Positions 56,631 through 64,000 of a stretch of 64,000 bases of DNA are shown here, piece by piece; positions within the stretch are counted from its first letter, which is position 1; the number at the start of each line of letters is the position of its first letter. The position numbers and the translations under genes were made by a program. Source of the stretch: Auritidibacter sp. Marseille-P8566 (GTDB lineage Bacteria; Actinomycetota; Actinomycetes; Actinomycetales; Microbacteriaceae); the NCBI GenBank assembly GCA_945895375.1, contig CAMDEE010000002.1:62001-126000 (forward strand), written 5' to 3'. A model generated the notes under the pieces. That model worked only from the letters and a program-made list of their open reading frames with translations, made no database searches and was not told the DNA's origin.

Positions 56631-57707
56631 TTAGGCTGAAAGCCAATCTGAGAGGGCTTTTTCACAAGCATATATATGGTCGATCTCAACACCTTCATCG
56701 TCAGCATGGGCTTTATTTGGGTCACCAGGACCAAAATTCACAGCCGGAATGCCAAGGGCACTGAACCTAGCAACATCTGTCCAGCCATATTTTGGGAACG
56801 GTGTTGTTCCAGTGGCAGTAACAAAAGCAGCTGCTTCAGGTAGGTCCAAACCAGGTCTAGCCCCATCAGCAAAGTCGGTAACTTCAAGATCAAACCCAAC
56901 AAAAAGCTCACGAAGATGGGCTTCAGCGTCCTTGCTGCTCTTACTAGGAGCGAACCTGTAGTTCACAGTAATCAAAGCTTCATCAGGAATAACGTTGGCT
57001 GCTATACCTGAGTTCATCAGAACCGCATTCAAACTCTCACGATAAACAAGTCCATCAACCTCAACTTCTTGTGGAACATAGTTAGCCAAGATCGCCAAAG
57101 GCACTGCTGCTTTATGCAAAGCATTCTCACCCATCCACGGTCTAGCAGAGTGAGCCTTCACTCCAGATAGTTTTATGACAGCTCTTAGGGTTCCATTACA
57201 GCCACCCTCAACTCGAGCACTACTTGGTTCACAAAGAACAGCAAAGCTGCTCTCCAGTAACTCAGGTCGGTTACGAGCAATACGCCCCAAACCATTCAGT
57301 GCTGAATCAACTTCTTCATGGTCATAGAACACCCATGTCACATCAACATTTGGTGAAACCAATGCTGCGGCCAGCTTTAGCTGAACAGCAACTCCTGCTT
57401 TCATATCTACTGTGCCTCTACCCCAGAGAACATGGGATCTTTCAAGGTTGATGAGTTTGGTAGGAAGGTTGTCGGCTACCGGTACAGTATCGATGTGTCC
57501 TGCGATAACCACTCGCTTATCTCTACCTAGGTTGGTTCTCGCAATGATGGCATCAGCATCTCTGATGACCTCTAAATGGCCATACTGCTTCAGTGCGGAT
57601 TCAATGGCATCAGCCAGTTCCTTCTCATTACCTGAGACAGACTCGATGTCACAGATGGCTCTGGTTAGGTCAACGACATCACTTTTTAGATCAAGATTTA
57701 CACTCAC
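56631..57707 (-). CDS. dapE: Succinyl-diaminopimelate desuccinylase
   Basis: 358 residues of an M20 metallopeptidase. Zinc ligands are in AGHIDTVP, RGTVDMKAG, YDHEEVDS and PGDPNKAHADDE. It releases succinate from N-succinyl-LL-DAP in lysine/peptidoglycan synthesis. The GTG start is 6 bases after minus-strand TAGGCT. It is divergent from dapD with only 29 bases between the starts. Confidence 0.94.
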   Translation of the reverse strand: MSVNLDLKSDVVDLTRAICDIESVSGNEKELADAIESALKQYGHLEVIRDADAIIARTNLGRDKRVVIAGHIDTVPVADNLPTKLINLERSHVLWGRGTVDMKAGVAVQLKLAAALVSPNVDVTWVFYDHEEVDSALNGLGRIARNRPELLESSFAVLCEPSSARVEGGCNGTLRAVIKLSGVKAHSARPWMGENALHKAAVPLAILANYVPQEVEVDGLVYRESLNAVLMNSGIAANVIPDEALITVNYRFAPSKSSKDAEAHLRELFVGFDLEVTDFADGARPGLDLPEAAAFVTATGTTPFPKYGWTDVARFSALGIPAVNFGPGDPNKAHADDEGVEIDHIYACEKALSDWLSA

Positions 57708-57713
57708 CTAACG

Positions 57714-57729
57714 AGCCTACTTGTAACCT
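57714..57729. promoter_or_regulatory. Divergent leaderless promoters of dapE and dapD
   Basis: Minus-strand TAGGCT (57719-57714) lies 6 bases before dapE's GTG at 57707. Plus-strand TAACCT (57724-57729, extended as TGTAACCT) lies 7 bases before dapD's ATG at 57737. Both promoters fit within the 29-base gap plus the start of each gene. Confidence 0.55.
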
Positions 57730-57736
57730 TGTAGGG

Positions 57737-58687
57737 ATGAATAATTTAGACGCACCTACAAAAGCCTGGGGCATGGGACTTGCCACCATTTCAGCCGATG
57801 GCACCATCTTGGATACCTACTACCCAAAGCCTCAGTTAGGTCCAGCTCCTACCGGTGATGAGGTTTACCTCATGGATAAAGACTTTGATGCCCTAATCGG
57901 TAAAGACCCTAGACGTAACGTAGAGGTCAAGGCAGTTAGAACAGAAATCAACCTTAGCGATCCAGTTTCTTCAACTCCAGATGCCTACCTAAGACTTCAC
58001 TTGTTATCTCACCTCTTGGTAAAGCCAAACACCATCAACCTAGAGAATCTCTACCCGAACCTACCAATCGTTGCCTTCTCATCAATTGGCCCTATCGCAG
58101 TTGCTGATTACGAGAAGCTGCTACCAACACTTACTAGAAGTGGCGTCACTGTTCACTCAGTAGATAAGTTCCCGCGACTAGTTGACTACGTAGTTCCTAA
58201 GGGTGTTCGCATTGCAGATACCAACCGAGTAAGACTTGGCGCTTACCTTTCTTCAGGAACAACAATCATGCACGAAGGCTTTGTTAACTTCAATGCTGGA
58301 ACCCTAGGGGTAGCAATGGTTGAAGGTCGCATCTCTCAAGGTGTTGTTGTTGGTAACGGATCGGACATCGGTGGTGGAGCATCAATCATGGGCACACTAT
58401 CTGGTGGCGGAAGAGAACGAGTTCAGATTGGTGAACGAGCACTTCTAGGGGCTAACGCAGGTATTGGTATCTCTATCGGTGATGACTCTGTAGTTGAAGC
58501 AGGTCTATACGTAACAGCAGGAACCAAGGTAACCATCATTGATGGCGGAGAAGAGCGAACAGTCAAAGCACTAGAGCTTAGCTCTCTACCTAATCTTTTG
58601 TTTAGAAGAAACTCTCTAAATGGACGAGTTGAAGTATTACCAAGAACAGGTCAGGGAATCACTCTTAACTCTGTTTTACACGGCTAA
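57737..58687 (+). CDS. dapD: Tetrahydrodipicolinate N-succinyltransferase (actinobacterial type)
   Basis: 316 residues. A left-handed beta-helix made of hexapeptide-like repeats (about 170-265) is preceded by an actinobacteria-specific N-terminal domain. MHEGFVNFNAGTLG carries the conserved substrate region. It succinylates tetrahydrodipicolinate, the step before the DapC and DapE reactions. The ATG at 57737 is chosen because the longer frame would overlap dapE. Confidence 0.94.
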   Translation: MNNLDAPTKAWGMGLATISADGTILDTYYPKPQLGPAPTGDEVYLMDKDFDALIGKDPRRNVEVKAVRTEINLSDPVSSTPDAYLRLHLLSHLLVKPNTINLENLYPNLPIVAFSSIGPIAVADYEKLLPTLTRSGVTVHSVDKFPRLVDYVVPKGVRIADTNRVRLGAYLSSGTTIMHEGFVNFNAGTLGVAMVEGRISQGVVVGNGSDIGGGASIMGTLSGGGRERVQIGERALLGANAGIGISIGDDSVVEAGLYVTAGTKVTIIDGGEERTVKALELSSLPNLLFRRNSLNGRVEVLPRTGQGITLNSVLHG

Positions 58688-58692
58688 TCCAT

Positions 58693-59670
58693 TTAGCCGC
58701 GAATAGAGTCCCAGCCATTTGCTTGAAGTTCTAAATCATCAAGCAAAACAAGATGATCTGATTGTGGCAACACTCGACCTATTGGCTTGAACTCTTTGGG
58801 AATCTCAACACCTTCAGGGAAAGTGGCAAGCAGTGCGTGATCTTCTCCACCGAATAGAACCCAGTTCTCTGGCGTTACCTCTAATCTCAAAGCTGCTAAC
58901 TCAAGAACAGCTTCAAAGCCAAGTAATGCTGACTTATCAATCTGGATAGTGACACCTGATGCTTTAGCAATTCTTGATGCGTCTTTAGCTAAACCATCAG
59001 AAACATCAAGCATCGCTGTTGCTCCTGCTTTGTTTGCTAGAACTCCAGCTGGAATAGGTGGCATAGGTCTTAGTTGAATGGAAACTAAATCATCAAAGGC
59101 ATGCTTAACATCTGCTTTGTCTGACTGCAAAAGTTCGAGTCCAGCAGCTGCCTTACCTAAAGTTCCTGCTACTGCCAAGATATCTCCTGGCTTTGCTCCG
59201 CTTCGTAAGACTGGCTCTAATCCTTCAAGATCTCCATGAGCAGTTACAGAGATAAACACGTGATCTGCGTGAGCTAGATCTCCACCAACGACAGATGCGC
59301 CGGGAGCTAGTTGATTGAGCCCTGCGTTTAGGCCATCAGCAAAGTCTTCTAGCCATGAGATTTGAGTATCTCCTGGCAGAGCAATGGCAACTACCAGTGC
59401 TGTTGGTTTAGCACCCATGGCTGCAACATCAGCAACATTAGAGGCGATTGCTTTAAAGCCGAGATCAAAACCACTAGACCATTCAAGTTTGAAGTCATGG
59501 CCTTCAATCATGGTGTCTGTAGTCACAACAAATCTGCCATCAGCACTTTTAACTACTGCTGAGTCATCCCCTGGTCCAACAATGGCGTATTCGCCTTGAA
59601 TAAGCTTTCCGATGGTGCGACGAAGCGACTCGCTCTCGCCCAGATTTGCCAAGGTGTTATTTTGCTCCAC
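58693..59670 (-). CDS. thiL: Thiamine-monophosphate kinase
   Basis: 325 residues of an AIRS-type kinase making thiamine diphosphate. GPGDDSAVV, TDTMIEGHDF, NVADVAAMGA and LDVSDGLAKD are the Mg-ATP-binding motifs. The GTG start is 6 bases after minus-strand TACCTT, which shares TA with the divergent DUF3515 promoter. It is convergent with dapD, 5 bases apart. Confidence 0.94.
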   Translation of the reverse strand: MEQNNTLANLGESESLRRTIGKLIQGEYAIVGPGDDSAVVKSADGRFVVTTDTMIEGHDFKLEWSSGFDLGFKAIASNVADVAAMGAKPTALVVAIALPGDTQISWLEDFADGLNAGLNQLAPGASVVGGDLAHADHVFISVTAHGDLEGLEPVLRSGAKPGDILAVAGTLGKAAAGLELLQSDKADVKHAFDDLVSIQLRPMPPIPAGVLANKAGATAMLDVSDGLAKDASRIAKASGVTIQIDKSALLGFEAVLELAALRLEVTPENWVLFGGEDHALLATFPEGVEIPKEFKPIGRVLPQSDHLVLLDDLELQANGWDSIRG

Positions 59671-59676
59671 ATTTCA

Positions 59677-59686
59677 AAGGTAGCCT
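59677..59686. promoter_or_regulatory. Back-to-back -10 elements sharing a central TA (thiL / DUF3515)
   Basis: In AAGGTAGCCT the minus strand reads TACCTT (59682-59677) and the plus strand TAGCCT (59681-59686), sharing 59681-59682. Starts are 6 bases (GTG at 59670) and 7 bases (ATG at 59694) away. This is the same arrangement as at 7772-7781. Confidence 0.6.
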
Positions 59687-59693
59687 GTTATTG

Positions 59694-60134
59694 ATGAAGA
59701 TTTTGCGAATATTGGCATTAGCGCTGCCGCTTGTTCTAACCGGCTGTTCCGCTACCGTGGTGCTACCGCCTGCCCCACTAGCTAATGACCCAGGATGCGC
59801 TGAGGTTATCGTAAGACTGCCTAGTGAAACTGACGGTCAAGCCAAAAGAACTACCAACTCGCAGTCCACTGCTGCCTGGGGTTCCCCTGTCGCCATTACT
59901 TTGACCTGTGGTCTTGAGCCAGTTATGGTCAGTGCTTTGCCTTGTATTACTGCTGGAGATGTTGACTGGCTGGTAGATGATTCAGATCAGCCTAATTACA
60001 CATTCATTACCTTTGGAAGAACTCCTGCAACGGCTATAACCATTGATTCAACTAGGTCTTCAGGAGCAAATGTCTTAGATGATCTTGGGCAAGCAGTTCA
60101 GTTCACCAAGTCAACTAAGAATTGTTTTGATTAG
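59694..60134 (+). CDS. DUF3515 lipoprotein
   Basis: 146 residues. A lipoprotein signal peptide ends in the lipobox LTGC (Cys18 or close), followed by DPGCAEVIVRLP, typical of the DUF3515 family. Conserved cysteines at CAEV, LTCGLEP and ALPC suggest disulfides. Function unknown, but its place between thiL and ddl is conserved in actinobacteria. The ATG at 59694 is preferred: the N-terminal extension of the longer frame overlaps thiL. The stop interlocks with ddl over 4 bases. Confidence 0.85.
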   Translation: MKILRILALALPLVLTGCSATVVLPPAPLANDPGCAEVIVRLPSETDGQAKRTTNSQSTAAWGSPVAITLTCGLEPVMVSALPCITAGDVDWLVDDSDQPNYTFITFGRTPATAITIDSTRSSGANVLDDLGQAVQFTKSTKNCFD

Positions 60135-61213
60135 TTTCGCTCAAAAGCTAATTGAATCAAATCATCAATAAGTTCAGGGTAAGAAACCCCTGATGCTTCC
60201 CAACACTTTGGATACATAGAAATAGGTGTGAAGCCTGGCATCAGGTTTAGTTCATTCACAAAGAAGCCGTCTTTAGTCAAGAAGAAGTCTACTCTTGCTA
60301 AACCGAAGCAACCTAGAGCCTTAAAAGCTCTTCTAGCTAGTGCCTGAAGTTCAAAAAGTTCATCATCGCTTAGTTCTGTTGGACAGATGAGCTCAGCTGC
60401 GTCATTACGATACTTAGCATCAAAGTCATAGAACTCACCTGAGCGAACAACAATCTCACCGGCAAGAGAAACTCTAGGAGCACCGCCACCTAGCTTAGAT
60501 AGAACAGCACACTCGATCTCTCTACCAACCAAGCCCTTTTCAACAGTCACCTTGCTATCTTCAGCAAAAGCAATCTCAAGTGCTTTGGTGAAATCAGCCA
60601 TGTCTTTGACTTTAGAAACACCAATAGAAGAACCCGCTCTTGCTGGCTTCACAAACAAAGGTAGAGAACCAAGAGCTTTTACCTTTTCCAAAGCACTTTC
60701 AGGATCAGCTAGCCAAGACTCTTCAGTAATAACAACATGTGGTGTTACAGGTAACCCAGCTGCAATGAAGAGCGCCTTAGAGAATTCTTTATCCATACCT
60801 GCAGCACTGGCAAAGACTCCATTACCAACATAAGGAAGGTTGTGTAGTTCTAGGAATCCTTGCATAGTGCCATCTTCACCATTAGGTCCATGAAGAACAG
60901 GGAATACAACATCAACATTTCCAAGAGAGGTTATTCCTTGAGAATCCTGGACCTTTAGCTCTTTGGATCCTCCGGTAGGCCAAATAACAGTCTTGCCTTC
61001 GAATTGAACACTTGGTAGTTCACCTTCGGTAAGAGTCCACTTAGTTGAATCATCAACTGCTGGAACAAAGATGCCATCACGAGTGATTCCTACTGGGATA
61101 ACTTCATACTTATCTCTATCGATAGCTGAGAGAACTCCACCGGCGGTAGCACAAGATATTGAGTGCTCACTTGAAGCACCACCAAATAGAATTACAACTC
61201 TTTGCTTAGCCAT
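60131..61213 (-). CDS. ddl: D-alanine--D-alanine ligase
   Basis: 360 residues of the ATP-grasp family. LFGGASSEHSISC at the N-terminus, HGPNGEDGTMQGFLE, FVKPARAGSSIGVSKV, and the metal-binding RVDFFLTKDGFFVNELNLMPGFT near the end are diagnostic. It makes the D-Ala-D-Ala peptide of peptidoglycan. It overlaps gpsA by one base. Confidence 0.97.
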   Translation of the reverse strand: MAKQRVVILFGGASSEHSISCATAGGVLSAIDRDKYEVIPVGITRDGIFVPAVDDSTKWTLTEGELPSVQFEGKTVIWPTGGSKELKVQDSQGITSLGNVDVVFPVLHGPNGEDGTMQGFLELHNLPYVGNGVFASAAGMDKEFSKALFIAAGLPVTPHVVITEESWLADPESALEKVKALGSLPLFVKPARAGSSIGVSKVKDMADFTKALEIAFAEDSKVTVEKGLVGREIECAVLSKLGGGAPRVSLAGEIVVRSGEFYDFDAKYRNDAAELICPTELSDDELFELQALARRAFKALGCFGLARVDFFLTKDGFFVNELNLMPGFTPISMYPKCWEASGVSYPELIDDLIQLAFERN

Positions 61214-62214
61214 TACTCAGCCTCAGGAGCATCGTTACCGCGAGTTAGTGAAGGACCGATGTCCTTAGGGCTCATCTTGCCTTCGATTACCAACTGAACC
61301 TGCTCAACGATAGGCATGTTGACTTCTTTGAGTGCAGCAAGTCGAAGGATAGGTGCTACCGAGGTTAAACCTTCAGCTGTCTGAGATAGACGCTTGAGAA
61401 CTTCTCGCTTTGAGTAACCCTTACCAAGCATCTCTCCTGCTTTGTGGTTACGAGATAAAGGTGATTCCGAGGTAGCAATTAGATCTCCGAGGCCAGCAAG
61501 CCCAACCATGGTCTTTCTTTTTGCTCCATGGGCCACAGCAAATCTAGAAATCTCAGCAAGTCCTCTAGTCATAATCGAAGCCTTGGTGTTCTGGCCATAG
61601 CCAACACCATTCACGATTCCAATTGCGACCGCGATGAGGTTCTTTAGAATTCCACCGAATTCAGTTCCGATGACATCTTTGTTGGTGAAGGTTGTGAAGT
61701 AAGAGTTGGTAGCTGCTGCTGCAACCTTGGCTGCATTCTGCTTTGATGTACAAGCAGCAACACAGGCAGCTGGTTGCTCACTGGCAATCTCAAGAGACAG
61801 GTTAGGTCCTGAGACAACACAAATGAGATCCTTACCGATCTTTAGGACATCTTCAATAACTTCACTCATACGTAGTGATGAGCCTTGCTCAACACCCTTC
61901 ATAAGAGAGACAACAATGGCTCCTTCTTCAATGAAGCGGCCCCACTGCTCAAGGTTTGTTCTAAGTGATTGTGAAGGAACGGCTAGGTAAACCTGCTCTG
62001 CTCCTTTGAGGACCTCTTCAATGTTTGAAGATGCAACTAGGTCTTTAGGCAGGTTGATGCCTGGCATGTAATCACCATTACGGTGGGTTGAATTGATTTC
62101 TTCGGTTAGTTCTTCACGACGAGACCAAAGCAATACATCATTGCCAGCATCTACCAATACCTTGGCAAATGTAGTTCCCCAGGAACCTGCACCAATAACT
62201 GCTATACGAGCCAT
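61213..62214 (-). CDS. gpsA: Glycerol-3-phosphate dehydrogenase [NAD(P)+]
   Basis: 333 residues. VIGAGSWGTTFAKVL binds NAD(P), and GTEFGGILKNLIAVAIGIVNG carries the catalytic lysine region. GLGDLIATSESPLSRNHKAGEML is the glycerol-3-phosphate site. It supplies the backbone for phospholipids, and plsC lies directly upstream (2-base gap). Confidence 0.97.
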   Translation of the reverse strand: MARIAVIGAGSWGTTFAKVLVDAGNDVLLWSRREELTEEINSTHRNGDYMPGINLPKDLVASSNIEEVLKGAEQVYLAVPSQSLRTNLEQWGRFIEEGAIVVSLMKGVEQGSSLRMSEVIEDVLKIGKDLICVVSGPNLSLEIASEQPAACVAACTSKQNAAKVAAAATNSYFTTFTNKDVIGTEFGGILKNLIAVAIGIVNGVGYGQNTKASIMTRGLAEISRFAVAHGAKRKTMVGLAGLGDLIATSESPLSRNHKAGEMLGKGYSKREVLKRLSQTAEGLTSVAPILRLAALKEVNMPIVEQVQLVIEGKMSPKDIGPSLTRGNDAPEAE

Positions 62215-62216
62215 AA

Positions 62217-63113
62217 CTACTTGCCCTTTGCTTTCTTCACAACAATCTTGCCGTTAGTAACTTTTGCATGAGCAGGCAGTGGTTCGAGTCCTTGAGCTGC
62301 TCTTCTTTCATTTTCGGCTTTAATAATCAGGAACTTCTTGTAGTTACCATGTTCAGGTAAGCCATGTTCTGAAGGAACAAATCTCTTAGCTGGAGCTTTC
62401 TCTCCTCTAAGTTCTTCAACAAGTTTTGTGATTTCAACCATCACATCATCGCTAAGCGCAACTAGTTCATCAACACCCATCTTCTTGTCTTTATAGACAG
62501 ACATGTCGATTGGTTTACCAATAATCATGTTGACCTTATGCCAAGGCTTTGGTCTGATCTTTGAGGAATAGGTTTCCATAACCTTTTCAGTTCCCCACTG
62601 ACCTAGCGGAACAATTGGAACACCGGTTTCTAGAGCCAAACGAATAGCTCCCGTTCTTGCTCGCATAGGCCACTGGTTCGGATCTCTAGTTAGAGAGCCT
62701 TCCGGGAAGATACCTATGCAGTGACCTGCTCTAAGAACCTTGTATGCAGACTCCATTGGATCTTTATTAACACGACCTGTTCTAAACACTGGAATCTGGC
62801 CACAAGCCAAAAGAATAGATCCAACGATAGGTGTTCTGAATAGGCCTTCTTTAGCTAGGAAGTGTGGAGCACGCTTTAGTTTGAAGAACATCATATAAGC
62901 AACAGCAACTGCATCCAGAGTGGTTACGTGATTACCTGCTAGCACATAGCCACCAGATTTAGGAAGGTTTTCTTGGCCAGTTACCCTAATTCTGAATAGG
63001 AGAGCTACAAATGGTCTTAGAAACCAGCCAAGTAAAAACATCTGCCAGGTACGTTCAACACCTGGACGCAACTCCGGCATCTTTACAGATTCAGCACTTT
63101 TCTTGGCCATCAA
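62217..63113 (-). CDS. plsC: 1-acyl-sn-glycerol-3-phosphate acyltransferase
   Basis: 298 residues. The catalytic HX4D motif is His62-VTTL-Asp67, and FPEGSLTRDP is the second acyltransferase motif. An N-terminal hydrophobic helix and a long basic C-terminal tail (KVTNGKIVVKKAKGK) fit membrane attachment. It converts lysophosphatidic acid to phosphatidic acid. It begins directly after murA. Confidence 0.92.
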   Translation of the reverse strand: MMAKKSAESVKMPELRPGVERTWQMFLLGWFLRPFVALLFRIRVTGQENLPKSGGYVLAGNHVTTLDAVAVAYMMFFKLKRAPHFLAKEGLFRTPIVGSILLACGQIPVFRTGRVNKDPMESAYKVLRAGHCIGIFPEGSLTRDPNQWPMRARTGAIRLALETGVPIVPLGQWGTEKVMETYSSKIRPKPWHKVNMIIGKPIDMSVYKDKKMGVDELVALSDDVMVEITKLVEELRGEKAPAKRFVPSEHGLPEHGNYKKFLIIKAENERRAAQGLEPLPAHAKVTNGKIVVKKAKGK

Positions 63114-64000
63114 TTACTCCGAGTAAGTGAACTGCGCACCTAGGGCAGTTAGCTTGTCTAGGAAGTGTTCGTATCCTCTAGAAATAAGTTGAACATTAGA
63201 TACGTTTGAAACACCTTCGGCTGCGAGGGCAGCAACGATGTGGCTAAAGCCTCCACGAAGATCTGGAACTCTAATGTCAGCACCATGTAACTTGGTAGGA
63301 CCTGAGATCACCGCTGAGTGGTTAAAGTTTCTCTGACCAAAGCGACATGGGTTTCCACCCAAGCATTCACGATAGATCTGAATCTGAGCACCCATCTGAA
63401 CTAGGGCATCAGTGAAACCAAATCTGTTTTCATAAACAGTTTCGTGAACAATAGACAAACCAGTTGCTTGAGTCAAAGCAACAACTAGTGGTTGCTGCCA
63501 GTCAGTCATAAAGCCTGGGTGAACATCGGTTTCAATAACTACAGGCTGCAGTTCGCCACCTGGGTGAGAGAAGCGAATACCATCATCTTCAATAACGAAT
63601 GCTCCACCAATTTTTCTAAACACGTTTAGGAAAGTGGTCATCTCTTGCTGGCGAGCTCCGCCAACCATGATCTCTCCACCGGTAGCGAGAGCTGCAGCAG
63701 CCCAAGATGCTGCTTCGTTTCTGTCAAAAAGAGCACGGTGTGAATAGCCGTTCAGGCTTGCAACACCTTCAATACGGATAACACGATCCGTATCAACAGA
63801 GATGATTGCACCCATCTTCTGCAAAATAGCAATAAGGTCCATGATCTCTGGCTCAACAGCTGCTCCAGATAGTTCAGTTAGACCTTCAGCTTTAGTCGCA
63901 GTTAGTAGTACCTGCTCTGTTGCGCCAACGCTTGGATAAGGCAAAGAAATCTTTGCACCCTTCAAACCATGAGGTGCTGACATGCGAGTACCGTTAGGAA
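63114..64000 (-). CDS. murA: UDP-N-acetylglucosamine 1-carboxyvinyltransferase, C-terminal part
   Basis: About 295 residues are visible; the gene continues past the window end. PSVGATEQVLLTA and AAVEPEIMDLIAILQKMGA match the MurA core, and DVHPGFMTDWQQPLVVAL is the conserved Asp-containing site of the family. The ATG at 63983 is internal, because the frame is open to the edge with MurA-like residues (NGTR) before it. The catalytic Cys loop lies outside. It commits UDP-GlcNAc to peptidoglycan, and is in an operon with plsC-gpsA-ddl. Confidence 0.93.
   Translation of the reverse strand, partial: PNGTRMSAPHGLKGAKISLPYPSVGATEQVLLTATKAEGLTELSGAAVEPEIMDLIAILQKMGAIISVDTDRVIRIEGVASLNGYSHRALFDRNEAASWAAAALATGGEIMVGGARQQEMTTFLNVFRKIGGAFVIEDDGIRFSHPGGELQPVVIETDVHPGFMTDWQQPLVVALTQATGLSIVHETVYENRFGFTDALVQMGAQIQIYRECLGGNPCRFGQRNFNHSAVISGPTKLHGADIRVPDLRGGFSHIVAALAAEGVSNVSNVQLISRGYEHFLDKLTALGAQFTYSE

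Noticed and set aside
57593-57736. N-terminal extension of dapD
   Set aside because: It lies wholly antisense to dapE; DapD homology starts at the ATG at 57737.

Overview
The window looks like the chromosome of a streamlined, fairly AT-rich actinobacterium. By eye the base composition is in the mid-40s % GC, low for the phylum. Actinobacterial markers include genes for DUF3039, DUF3107, DUF3117 and DUF3515 proteins, UPF0182, a YlbL/Lon-like protease, an actinobacterial-type DapD, and the order rho-prfA-prmC-sua5-wecA-atpI-atpBEFHAGDC. Several blocks have the gene order I recall from Mycobacterium tuberculosis (Rv1201c-Rv1234, Rv2977c-Rv2982c, Rv3193c-Rv3199c, Rv3208A-Rv3211). A low-GC freshwater member of the Microbacteriaceae (Luna/Rhodoluna/Aquiluna type) fits best; another small aquatic actinobacterium, such as the acI lineage, is the main alternative. 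No rRNA, insertion sequence, phage or CRISPR array was seen, and no stretch over 300 bases lacks a gene.

Layout. 1-5.6 kb: the end of an alanine dehydrogenase gene, an FtsK/EccC-like ATPase, and a putrescine-degradation module (aldehyde dehydrogenase, Lrp-type regulator, class III aminotransferase) with clustered TTGGCA-type operator sites. 5.6-8.4 kb: alkylation repair (ogt-tag), yaaA and a cobalamin adenosyltransferase. 8.5-15.3 kb: the complete F1Fo ATP synthase operon. 15.5-21.3 kb: atpI-like, wecA, sua5, prmC, prfA, rho. 21.4-27.8 kb: the threonine/lysine operon argS-lysA-hom-thrC-thrB. 27.9-34.8 kb: tRNA-Arg, dedA, rdgB, rph, murI, a DUF3039 gene, malic enzyme, htrA, a secreted unknown and initiator tRNA-Met. 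34.8-48.8 kb: UPF0182, ylbL, two conserved actinobacterial unknowns, a UvrD-like helicase, nudC, a degenerate phosphotransferase, DUF3107, a ferritin-like protein, a DEAD-box helicase and a PHP phosphoesterase. 48.9-58.7 kb: aminopeptidase P, Mg-transport-like and DUF1003 genes, mrp, succinate-semialdehyde dehydrogenase, tatB, an O-methyltransferase, DUF3117, dapE and dapD. 58.7-64 kb: thiL, DUF3515, ddl, gpsA, plsC and a partial murA.

Genes are packed tightly. Same-strand neighbours often overlap by 1-4 bases and convergent genes interlock their stop codons. Many transcription units appear leaderless: a TANNNT-like -10 hexamer lies exactly 6-7 bases before the start codon, with no Shine-Dalgarno sequence. 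At two divergent pairs (yaaA/pduO-type and thiL/DUF3515) the two -10 hexamers share a central TA, giving back-to-back promoters in 22-23 bp. dedA starts one base after a tRNA, so tRNA 3' processing could itself create a nearly leaderless mRNA. The most promising uncharacterised protein system is the pair at 38917-41359. It encodes a metalloprotease-like protein with RELAH in place of HExxH, and an E1/cyclodehydratase-like protein that keeps its zinc cysteines but appears to have lost the glycine-rich nucleotide loop.
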